A stretch of 64,000 nt of DNA, from the NCBI RefSeq assembly GCF_003473485.1, contig NC_053045.1:51874494-51938493 (forward strand), in the 5' to 3' direction. The stretch is from Medicago truncatula. Its lineage: Eukaryota; Streptophyta; Magnoliopsida; Fabales; Fabaceae. The position numbers were made by a program, and so were the translations under genes. Below, piece after piece: positions 12,581 through 23,672 of this stretch; the stretch's first letter is position 1, and every line of letters starts with the position of its first letter. The notes below the pieces were generated by a model, which worked only from the letters and a program-made list of their open reading frames with translations, had not been told where the DNA came from and did no database searches.

Positions 12581-12890
12581 GGAAAAATTACACAATTTGT
12601 CCCTTAACTTAAATTTAGATAACACTTTCATCGTTTATTTTTTTTGTCCCAATTTAATCCTTTATGTTATAAAATGTCCAAAAAATAATCAAAACTCAAA
12701 AAAATTCATCAAACTCAAAGAGACCTAAATCTTCATAATACTTGCCTAGAAAATCAGATTTCATTGAAAAAAGCTAAAATATAAGATATTGTCATTTTAT
12801 AACATAAAGACTAAATCAGAACAAAAAAGATAAAAGACGAAAATGTTATTCAAAATTAAGTTAAGAGACGAATCGTATAATTTTGCCCTT
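12581..12890. repeat. Long inverted repeat (arms about 90 bp), MITE-like
   Basis: The left arm (12581-12675) carries CCCTTAACTTAAATTTAGAT and TTATGTTATAAAATGTCC. The right arm (about 12790-12890) is its imperfect inverse. The two surround a spacer of about 115 bp. A 76-residue frame runs through the left arm and spacer but is non-coding. A one-armed relative lies at 32330-32515. Confidence 0.6.
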
Positions 12891-13335
12891 TTTTATCTTA
12901 GTTAAGTTTAATACATTATCCTTGATGCCACATTATAAAATATCTTAGTTAATTTTGCACTTGATGCATACACCAGTTAGTTGGCATTTCAGTCACCTAA
13001 TTGTTGATTTTGATGTGCGTAATATTCTAAAGATTTTTAAATATTTTGACCCAAGAAAGTATTTTTTTTATAAATATGATAATATATGATAAAAATAATA
13101 ATCGCATTCCATAAGGGTATTTTGCAGCTGCTAGCCGGTAACTATAAAAATATGACATACATCATAAAACCTATAATAGCGCATACTTCTGCTAGTACCA
13201 TATTCTTTCATGAAAAAGACACCCACTTATGCATCTTGTATTGATATCCAGTTTATGAAACATACTGTGTCCAGTTTATCCAGAATTTGGGACTACTTCA
13301 AGCTCTATTTCCAACTTCATGTTTCACCTTAATTT
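12891..13335. other. Region downstream of PEX14
   Basis: AT-rich DNA ending at the PEX14 stop codon; it should include the PEX14 3' UTR. No other feature seen. Confidence 0.4.
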
Positions 13336-16300
13336 CTATTCATATGTTGTTTCATGGTCTTCTTGTAAGACTTGTATCTCACCAGAGCCGACATTGCTTC
13401 CCTCTACAGCACCTTCAGATTCCGACGGTTTTGGGATCTCATGCTCCCCATTAGAGATGTCTGAAGATTGAACTACTGACTGGTTATCTGACGCCTGTTC
13501 CTTTTGGACAGCCTGTTTTGGGCGCCTGATTGCTTCTGCAGCTCCCGCCATAGCTATCGGTGGAGGTTGAGGAGGAACCCACACACGTTGTAGGGGCTGC
13601 TGACTGGATGCAGAACCATTTGGTGCTCCATTATACTCAATTTCATCAATCTCTCTGATTCTGACATTTTTCTTCTGCCACCAGGGAGTTGGGTCATCCC
13701 CATTTGATTGAGTGGTATCTTGGACCTTGATATACGATTCTTCACCATTTGCTTGAGGCTGAAACACTTGGCTAGACGTGTTTTGAACCTGCCCAATCTC
13801 CCATGGCTGCCCAAGAGAAGTTGAGACACACAATCAGATTCATGTTTCTAATTAATGTTTCAATAGATGTGTTTGCCGATACTTGTTAGAATAGAACCAG
13901 AATTTTACAAGTTGTATAATTATACTTTTCACATTGATGGTCAGCAATCAGAACCAGAAATTTCTAGGAACCATTGCACGAGTTATATTAATAGAAAATC
14001 CTCAAAGATGAACCAAATCAAAGTTTAAAAAAAGAATCATTGCATGAGTTATATTAACAGAAAATCCTCAAAGATGAACTAAAACAAAATTTTAAAAAAG
14101 ACGTATTTAACTTGGTTAAATAAAAAACTTCATAAAACTAAAGTAATTAGAAAAGGCAAATTTGTAATAAACCTTGGATCTAGGCAATATGCGAGGATCT
14201 GACGGCTGTTGACTAGGGTTGGGGGGTAAATCATTGATCTCCTGCATTAAAACACAGAGTATTACAAAAGTAACAAGCCACATAAAATTGGTAAACCTAT
14301 TAGAGAAGAGCAATTTTAGTTTTAAACCATAATCTTTTACCTCACAGTGACACCTTTCCTAACATATCAAACTTTAATTACTTTTTTTCCTAATCAATCT
14401 TATAATTTTATATCAATGCTGCACAAATCAGGTTTATGATTTTAACATGCAATTAAGTTTTATCCAGATTAAAAGGCTTACTCTGATATTAGAAGGCTTC
14501 TCCCCTCTTTGGACCATGGCCATTATCTGCAAAAGATAATTGTAAAAGTCAAACATAATATTACAAGCATTCCGGAAGATGAATAACACTGTCCTATCAA
14601 ATACGAAGAAAATGTACATTCATTAATTACTGCAGAATTCATTATTAAATTAAAGATATACATACGTATTGGAGATTAGTTCCTCAACTCAGGAAGATAT
14701 GTGTAATTACAGAATTCTCAGGAAAATTCAGAAAAATAAATAAATAAAAGATAAAAATTGGGGATCTGTGAATTGTGATGCCTAGAGAATTCAATTATTG
14801 CCTAACTCTTCTCACCCCCTATCTTCCCTTTAACAATTTAGTCCACACTTTCTAGGGGTGATACCACAATCACTCCCTCCTCAATTTCATAACACCAGCT
14901 ACAAAGTCCTAACTGTTAAAAACTTCACATTGGTTTTTTCATCTGCAATGAAGGTAGTGACAGTCCCTCTACAACCTTCAACTTTATCCCTTCTTTAAAA
15001 CACATGCAACCAACCAGTCTTTACATTCATCCCGTTTGAATGCATGCCATCTTTCTCCCTCCTAGAAAAAAACTTGGATCAGGGACATATCAGCTTGCTG
15101 CTTAATGGGCAAAGCAATATAATGCCTTCTATAATTCAGACCACAGGGGAGAATGGATTCAACTATTCGGAAAAATTTATTATATTCCCACCAGAATTAA
15201 TGCTCAGTCCATGTCAAGAATAATATTTGTATATGATATATGAATAGATATTGTGGCGTTGTTTGATCAATATAATCAACTCTACCTAGCAGATCAAGGC
15301 TTTGATTGATGTTTTCACCGTACTACTAGAATCAGTGTATAAATGGCAATATTAGATCCCTTATACCAAAGCAGAGATTGGGAAAGCTGGCTGATGGTTT
15401 ATAGAAAACAAAGGAAATACTAATTTTGAGGCTTCACTCAACTTGTGTTGCAGGGAGAAGCAGACCCTTAGATAGTTTGATTGCAATCCAAACAAGAATA
15501 GCTAATCTTAATCATGGTTATAAATATGATGTCTTTGAAAAGGATTTGGTTGATAGTTTCGAGAAATTAAATTAGAGACAGAAAAGAAAATGTACAACTC
15601 GAAGAAAAATGAAATATCCAAGAAAACAAAAATAAATAACAATAAAATCAGAAGAAAAGGTTCAGTACCATGAATTGAAGGGAGCATTCTCATGAAGGAT
15701 CAAACCAGTGTATTTATTAATTAAAAGAGACAATAAGGAGAATGGCATTTGAAGCAAATACTCTTAAATACTTCAATCAGCTAACAGGTGAGTTAATTGG
15801 ACATTAATTATGCAACCGATACTCAAGATTGTAATAACCATTAACCAGCACCAACAAACAAACAAACAAACAAAAAATATCACAATAGATTTAAATCACT
15901 GTTTCATTTCATCCAGTTAAAAATTTCCAATTTAGCCCACCCTGACTTGGGTATTTTCAGAAGCAAAACTAAGAAATACAACATAAATAACAGAAAGTTA
16001 TAATCCATAGTCGTATCCCAAAGCAATTAATGTCTAAATGTTATATTTTGATTATTATAATAGAAGTGATCTACAAGACATGAAGACAATGCTGAAATGG
16101 CAAACATTTAGATATGAATCAGAAGTAAAAGGCAAGGCAAAGCAAGGCAACTAGGTGAAAAACAATTAACTACACATGCAAATATGCAATATAAAATACT
16201 ACCTCCATATATGACTTCGGATGAGGAGGACCTGATGGTTCAACAGGTGCAGGTGGGGATAATGATCTCACTGCATACAACATTCTAATGATCGGTAACA

Positions 16301-19300
16301 TAATTCAGAATAAGACTAATTTAGTTAAGATCTAATAATCAATATTACAACCTGAACGCAAGTCATAGTCCGCCTTGCCATTCGCAACCAGTTGCTGCAT
16401 GTATTTAAAATAAAATATGCCGGCAAAAGTTAAACAATAGACAACTCAAATCAGGATCAGAAAAGGTGTGCAAAATTTTTCATAAAAGAGAACGAGACAG
16501 TCCCCAGAGTTCTATTTATATCTGACCTTCAAACTTGTTTGACTGACTCGGAGATCTTCTTGCCCTGAGACAGATATCATAAGAAGGTACATTTTGTTCC
16601 ATAATTTGGTAGAAACAGATATTCAACAATAACTTCAAAATTCTAAATAACTGGTAAACAATTCCAGCATATATACACAATAATTTGTGACATGATGCCA
16701 CCAAAATTTATCAGGAAGCCTAAAACAGTTTTATGAAATCAAATTCAAGGGAATAAATGGCTTTCCTGATACAGTCATAAAGCCAGAAATCGATTTACAA
16801 TATTAAAAACATAGATAAAACTTGTCAAAGCTCTTGGTCAGCATGAACCACCATGTTGTACTCTTAAGGGGTTATACATAACAAGTTCCCCAATTACACA
16901 GCCACATGCTTTATTAACAAATACACGAGCTCTATTGGCAAGTCATAAATGAAAACCAAAATAAAATATTCAAAGCATTGGAAACTTTTCAGGTCAGCCC
17001 AATATATTAAATGGTAATGCCCCATTACCTTCCAATCTTCTTATTGCATTTGTCATTAACTTCATTTCTTGTACTTGCTTATCTAAAAGACCCACAACTT
17101 CCACAAAGTATTTCCTTTCTGCAAAGCATAAATCAGATGTTGCAATGACAATGAGCCAATAATTACAGTAATTTCTCAGAATAAAAGATGCTCAGCAAGA
17201 GTAGAGGTATCAAAACAAAACGAAGACATTTTATACAATGCAAATTAAAGTTCCATAAAACCCACCTTCACCCTTTGAAGCCAACATTTCTTGGCTTGCT
17301 TTTGCCACATCTGCAGCTGCGGCTGCTGCTGATTTAGCAGCTTGAGCGGCTTCTTCAACCAAAGTTGGTTTGTTGTCAGTTTTCTTTGATTGTTCATCAT
17401 CTTCGTCTAAGACAACCTTGCGTATCCATGATTTTAACCGAGGAAGAAGTGATTTCTAAAACATGAAGTATGCTTAAAGTTCAGAAGGATAAAAAAAAAT
17501 GTGATAAAACTTGTACATTTAACAAGATATCAAGTACAAGAAAGGAAGAAAAAAAATGAAAATAGCACTCAGCCATTAAGATACTGATTTAGACGGCATC
17601 ATGCATAACAGTTGGTGGTAATACCTTAATTATTAAAACTGTTCCAGCACCTGAAGCAGTCAGGAATCCAACTAGCATAAGGGCATGGGACCAGTGAAAT
17701 CTGGTTCGTGATAAGGCTCCAGATGAAGTATTAACACCAGTAGAAGCAGGTAAAACTGGCTGCAAAGTTTGCTGTTGGGCTTGTTGCTGAACGTTTGATG
17801 GTGACTTCAATTGACCATCTGTTAGCATTATAATAGCCATGTTCAAAATGTAACTGAAGCAAGAACACATCTAGTTTATTCGAAACTAATCCAATATATA
17901 TTTCACGAGCAATCTGACTCAACCCGAAGGAAAAGTACAACATTTAAATGTTTCACCTTGAGTTACACCAGATGTCTGCACAGTTGGAGCTGAATCCTGT
18001 GATATTTAATCAAGGTAAGGATTAAAAAGATGAACATACGGGAAACTGACTGAAAGATAATTAGTTTACAATAAAAAAGCACTGGCTTACAGGCACACGC
18101 CGAAAGGCTTCATCAATCTCCTCCTTCGTAAGACCCTTCTTCTCCAAAAATGACCGCCTGTACATGACGGGCGAACCTTTAACTTTTGGGTGTGATAGAA
18201 ATTTCACAGCATTCTGAACTTGTTCTTCCCGCAATGGTTCTGAGTTCACAAAGACTGATGTAGATGAAATGGGTTTAACAGACTCATCTCCGGCATTTTG
18301 CTGATCCATGTTTGACGGTTGGATAATATCAGCACCTAAATCTCAAAAAAGAGAGTCAGCAAATCAATGTTATTATAACCAAAACAATATATCTGGCAAC
18401 TTATCTGTAACATTCTGCTAGCAAATTCTATCAATCCATGAAGGGAAAATTCAACAACGGTACAGTAAAATGATGACAGCAACATAATCTTTGGTATAAG
18501 AAAAATAAGGAATCTGTTGAGAAATATAATTTATCATTACATGTCTGTTGCTTCATTTAGTCATTACCAGCAGTTCACCCTAGTAAATGGTATTAGTCTT
18601 GTCATGCTATTGATTAAGTATATAACTAACAATAAAGTTGTCGAGGTTTGGCATTAAAATTAATCATCAGAGTATCATTTGAAATACATTTTCTCATTTC
18701 TCTTGATGGTCTTGTGGTTTTCTCTTTTCCATGTAATCCTTGTATTTGTATAGGTTAAAAAAGTCTTAGAAAGTGGCAATCAAAATCCTCCATAAAAGAT
18801 TGTACAATATAAATAAAGTTGTAGCTTCCTTGTTTTCCTTGGATTAGAATAACATGGAAGTATATTTAAATTCCTCAGACACCTATACTTTGTCCCATTG
18901 CAAGTTTTGTTATGATCGGTCTAAATAAACGAATCCACCTTAGGTTTCGTAAAGGGCCTGTGAGAATAATGTATGTGTAAATATCATTACCATATTAACC
19001 CATTTATCAGCCAAACTCCAAAATAATAAACATAATTACTAGCCTAAATTTGCTGTTATCAGTGGGGCTTGTCGTTTACAGATAAATTCCAATGAATTAT
19101 TTTCTAGATAACTCAAAATGAATTAGAGTCTATTTGCAAAAACTAACTAAATTACATAAAGTCAGAATATAAAATATCATGAATAAATAACCTATAACTT
19201 TAAATAAAGGGTCATGCTAACAATTGCCCTGTTAAGGATTCAAAACTAGAAATGATTCATGAATTTTATGTTGAAAAAGTTACTTTTTGTTCTTTCAATG

Positions 19301-20303
19301 TGTTGAATGCACAATTTCCAAGGTAAAGTTCCCATTTTAAACTTCTTAACTAGCATTTCCCTTAAATAAATGGGGCTATAGGAGATCAATTTAAAGGAGG
19401 CACATTGAAATTATCCAATTGAAACGATATAAAGAATAGCGGACATGAACATATCCAATTGAAATGAAGATCAATGTTGTTGACTAAGCTAAAGAAATCA
19501 AGACAGCATCAAAATTATGCAAGTTGTAGAAAAATTACCAAAAACAGATTAGAAGTCACATAAATATCACAACCACAATATTCTACATTTCCCAAAAACT
19601 GATTACTAGATTACCAAGTCATATGATCCTTCCAAACTAAAAGTTAGGGACAGACTCCAAGAGAAAGTATGCTTTCCCTAATATTCTGTTTGGAAATTGA
19701 AACCATAAATTGCCGAGACGCTTCTTCAAAATAATAAATTGTCGAGACCAAAAATTGAAATGTTTGGAAAGTCAAAATTAAAATTTTCTTTAATGATCCC
19801 AAACCACAGTTTAAGGGAAACTTCAAGAATCGGAGAAACCGAGAAACCGAGAAACAATATGAGATTGCCATGGTGTTGATGGTCAATCACCAGACACCTG
19901 AGGTGTTAACTCAGTGGTAAGAACTTAGCCGTATAAGCTCAGATACTTAGTTCAAACTTCAAATCCCTCGGAGACGGTATTAGTGTCAATTTGATTAATA
20001 AAAATCTCCCTCTTCCCCAATTAAACAAAAAGTGCAGCACTGAGATAAATCGATAATCATGTACAAGAATTTCGTATTAAAAAAAAGAAAGAAAAAAGCA
20101 AAAAAGTGTTATTGAAAGTGAAAAGTAGAATCGATAAGATACTAGTGGTGCAATTACGGATTCTAGTGCGATCGATGATAATAAGAGAGGTGAAATGAAT
20201 AAAAAAGGAGATAGAAATTGAAACCTTGATTTTCATCGGTGGCGGTGGGAGATGGAAGAGGTGGTGGTGGTGATGGTGATGGTGATGGTGATTGGGTTGC
20301 CAT
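13336..20303 (-). CDS. PEX14: Peroxisomal membrane docking protein PEX14
   Basis: Peroxisomal membrane peroxin that docks the cargo receptors PEX5/PEX7 for matrix protein import. Twelve exons: 20225-20303, 18091-18335, 17957-17996, 17625-17818, 17266-17455, 17029-17118, 16527-16564, 16352-16394, 16203-16270, 14482-14526, 14173-14241, 13336-13806. They join in frame to 523 residues (Arabidopsis about 507). The first exon encodes a low-complexity Ser-Pro run. The PEX14 N-terminal domain lies at about 58-108 (LREEQVQNAVKFLSHPKVKG then FLEKKGLTKEEIDEAFRRVP). It is followed by a Gln-rich linker, a membrane segment at about 166-186, a basic and then Ala-rich/coiled-coil region (about 187-305), and a Pro/Ser/Glu-rich tail. 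The N-terminal domain, membrane segment and coiled coil occur in the family order. Introns 1 (1.9 kb) and 9 (1.7 kb) are long and hold repeat debris. Confidence 0.95.
13973..14104. repeat. Two-copy 66-bp tandem duplication in PEX14 intron 11
   Basis: ATTGCACGAGTTATATTAAT at 13973 recurs as ATTGCATGAGTTATATTAAC at 14039, followed in both by GAAAATCCTCAAAGATGAAC. The copies differ at about six positions, so the duplication is fairly recent. Confidence 0.75.
19895..20020 (+). mobile_element. Probable degenerate tRNA-derived SINE in PEX14 intron 1
   Basis: An A-box-like GTTAACTCAGTGGTAAGAAC is followed about 40 bp later by a B-box-like GTTCAAACTTCAAATCCC. The arrangement matches the SINE at 3861 but is more decayed, with no clear poly(A) tail or target duplication. 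It is in sense opposite to PEX14. Confidence 0.4.
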
Positions 20304-20689
20304 GAATGAAGCTACTCAATCCTTCCTTAGCGGTTGGGATGACAGTGAAGCGAGTGAGTGGATTTTGTTGAATTGAATAAAACAAAGAGAAAGAGAGTTT
20401 GGGTTTTATTTGCACTCCTCCAAGTATATCAGTTTGTTCGAAACATGCCAAACTATTATGTTTCTCTCATCTCTTTTATGATCTATCTATTCCATTCCAC
20501 ATCTTTTTTTGTGTTTTTGTGTGTGTGTGTGTGTTTTTTATTTATTTTTTATTTTTTTATTTTTATGTCTAGTCAACTTTAACTAGTTATTTTATTATTC
20601 ATTTTTTCCTTGATTTTCTTTTTAAATACCCAAGCTTCTTCATTAAAATATTTCAAAAATCTTTTATGTGGGAATCACCATCATCATCA
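20304..20689. promoter_or_regulatory. PEX14 upstream region
   Basis: The 386 bp between the PEX14 start codon and the 5'-truncated LINE must contain the PEX14 promoter and 5' UTR. It holds a (GT)n run near 20518-20534 and T-rich stretches; no clear TATA box was identified. Confidence 0.45.
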
Positions 20690-22760
20690 TAACCATGTCT
20701 TCAATGAGGCAGCCACCCCACCTTTGAGGATGCCGACAGAAACACACTTACTAGCCCCATAACCAAGAAAGAAGTGACAGCCGCCCTTCACTCCATGAAA
20801 TCCTACAAAGCCTCTGGTCCGGATGGGTTTCAATGTATCTTCTTTAAATAGTATTGGCACATTGTTGGAGATGACGTCTTCAACCTTGTTCACCCGGCCT
20901 TCCACACCAGCCATTTTGACCCATCCATTGAGAAAATGCAAACTAGATTAGCCTCTAGGAAGAACAAGCTTCTCAACAAACCGGGTAGATTAGCCTTAGC
21001 TTCTTCTGTTTTATCATTTATCCCTTCGTATTACATGCAGATTAATTGGCTCCCCCAAAGCATCTGCGATAGCATTGATCAAACAACACGTAATTTCATA
21101 TGGAGAGATTCTAACAACAAAGGCATTCATTTGGTTGGTTGGGATAAAATAGCTAAGCCAAAAATCATGGGAGGCTTGGGTATCCGCTCATCTAGAAGAA
21201 TGAATATTTGTCTCCTTGGTAAATTGGTTTGGGACATGGTTCAGCACTCCACCAAGCTATGGGTCCAATTTCTTACACACAAATATTCAGCAGCCCCACA
21301 CTTGCTCCTCGCCACTGATCATCCGAGTTGCTCCCCCACCTGGGCAGCCATTGTTCGTACAAAAAACTTGCTTTCCGCCGGCTATGCTTGGAGACATGGC
21401 AGCGGTGCCTCCTCCTTTTGGTTCACTAATTGGACCTCCACAGGTTACCTAGCCAACATCGTCCCTTATGTCGACATTCATGACCTCCACCTCACCGTCA
21501 AGGATGTCCTTACCTGTCCCGCACCTCACACCAACATTCTTTACACCTCTCTTCCAACTGAGATTGCTAACAACATCAACAATACGGATGTCACTTTCAA
21601 CGATGTCATAGATGACACTTTTGTTTGGTTTCACAACAAAAATGGAGTTTATACTGCTAAAAGCGGCTACGATTGGCTCCTCTCCCACCCAGTTGCCGAC
21701 ACCAGTGCCAACCCTCATCAATCTTGGACCTGGATTTGGAATTTGCACCTCCTGGAAAAATATAAATTTCTTGTTTGGCTGGCTTGTCATGATGCCACTC
21801 CTACTCTATCTCTATTATCGCATAGAAACATTGCCCAATCAGCTATGTGTACCTGTTGCAACCAGCAGGATGAGTCCTTTCTTCATTGTATTCGTGACTG
21901 TCCTCACTCCTCCAGGATTTGGTGCCACTTTGGTTTCAATTCGGATGCTTTCTTTGCGGAAACAAGCACCCATGTTTAGTTAAAAAATGGCCTCACAGGT
22001 ACTCAATCTTTTACCTTCACAGCATGGGTTTGGTGGGCTTGGCGTCACCGCAATTTAATGCGTCTCAACAATGAGGAGTGGTCTCTTAATCAACTTGCAT
22101 TCAATATTCAGAACTCTATTGATGTTAACCGCATCCTTCCTGCATAACTCTCTTTCTCAGGCCACGGACACCGTGGTAAAATGGAATTGCGACATCCACT
22201 CTTATTATATTCTCAATGTTGACGGGAGTTGTCTTGGAAACCCTCAACATACCGGATTCGGTGGCCCCCTTAGGAACAGTGCGAGATTATTTATCTCTGG
22301 TTTTTCCGGGAACATTGCCAACGCGTCTGACATTCTTTTGGCCGAACTCCATGCCATCTTTCAAGGTCTGCGAATGGTTTCAGATATGGGAATATCTGAT
22401 TTTGTGTGCTACTTCGACTCTCTCCACTCTGTTAGCCTTATCAATGTCCCTTTCATGTCTATGTCACTCTGTTAGCCGACATAAAGTACCTCGTTATTAC
22501 CAGCAAGGCTTCTGTTTTTCACACTCTTCGTGAGGGAAATTACTGCGCAGATTTTCTTGCAAAGTTGGGAGCGGCTTCTGACTATGTGTTGACGATTCAT
22601 GTCTCACCTCCTGATGGGATGATTCAACTGACTAAAGATGATGCTTGGGAACTCTCTTCCCTAGGGCTCTAGCCTCAGTTCTTTTTTTCTTTTTCGTTTT
22701 CTGTTTTCTTTGCTTTTCGTTTCTTTTACCCTTGTAACCAAAAAATTTCTCCATTAAAAT
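20690..22760 (+). pseudogene. LINE retrotransposon, 5'-truncated and internally deleted
   Basis: The remnant starts inside the reverse transcriptase: KASGPDGF is readable near 20807-20830, then an in-frame stop where a sense codon is expected. Near 20940 the frame jumps directly to the C-terminal part, so the catalytic core with the YADD box is missing. A frame of 347 residues (20936-21979) then encodes the post-RT and zinc-finger region (LGIRSSRRMNICLLGKLVWD; CTCCNQQDESFLHC near 21850). A stop at 21977-21979 separates it from an RNase H domain, readable as LNVDGS, LLAELHAIFQGL and CYFDS (22071-22475). After a frame change, GNYCADFLAKLGA ends near 22671. It cannot transpose by itself. It lies about 390 bp upstream of PEX14, in the opposite sense. 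Confidence 0.9.
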
Positions 22761-23037
22761 TAAACATAATGTGATAACGTAAGTTTCAAACATTGATGTT
22801 TGTTAATATTTGATTGAATATCATAACATACTAATAAAATTTTAGATCTTATAAGTACAACTCAACTCCAATACATTAGATATGATGAGATGTAGATTCA
22901 AACTCGCAATTCAATTCTTAATATTAATATTAAGTGTGTGAATTTTGCCGTTAAACTTCTTCGAATAGAACTTAATATTAAGTGTGTAAATTTTATAGCT
23001 AAACTTCTTCGAATAGAAAAAAAAATCATTCAATCAA
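22761..23037. other. Short intergenic stretch with a 47-bp duplication
   Basis: CTTAATATTAAGTGTGTAAA-type sequence ending in AAACTTCTTCGAATAGAA occurs twice in a row between about 22925 and 23020. Nothing else is seen. Confidence 0.5.
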
Positions 23038-23120
23038 TTTTTTTTTGTGGTGATCGGGGTTTGAACCACGAATCTTACATATACTATGCATTGTACCTAC
23101 CAACTGAGCTAAATTTTCCG
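23038..23120 (-). mobile_element. tRNA-derived SINE, minus strand
   Basis: Read on the minus strand, TTTAGCTCAGTTGGTAGGTA (A box) is followed by GTGGTTCAAACCCC (B box), and an A-run follows where the plus strand shows a T-run at 23038-23046. It is a short SINE or a tRNA retropseudogene. The anticodon stem does not pair well, so a functional tRNA is unlikely. Confidence 0.65.
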
Positions 23121-23672
23121 AGCACATCTTATATATTGATTATTATTTGTGGATGACAGTTGTTAAATTAAATATTATTAGTTGTTGTGTCTTTTCCTTT
23201 TTAAGTATCATGCCGTGTCATAATTTAATTTAATAAGACGTGAATGTTTTTTTATTTTTTTATTTTTTATTTTTACGTGAATGTTGAAGATTAGATATCT
23301 TGCTATGATGCTTCACTAACCATTTTTCATACATATCATTTTACATTCACGGAAGAGTTGCTTACAAAAATAGATGGAGATCATATGATTCTATAAGTTA
23401 GCAAATCAATCTTGTTAAATATTTAAAAAAAAAAAAAAAAACTGATCAAAACATATCAAAATCTTATTATAATTAATCTGAAAAAAGAAGAATCCGATTA
23501 ATTACATTGTATCTACAAATAAGGTAGCATAATTTAGTACAAATAAATCATTAAGCTCGAATCATTGAATTTCAGCCCCATAAAACTACCACAATGACCA
23601 GTTCTTAATCAATTATGCTTATTACCTAGCTTTTCTAGAACTACATTAAAGCACATTCACAGTGTTTCATCA
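23121..23672. other. Region downstream of the kinesin light chain-related gene
   Basis: AT-rich DNA with an A-run near 23425. The part next to 23672 is the 3' UTR side of the gene; nothing else recognised. Confidence 0.4.
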
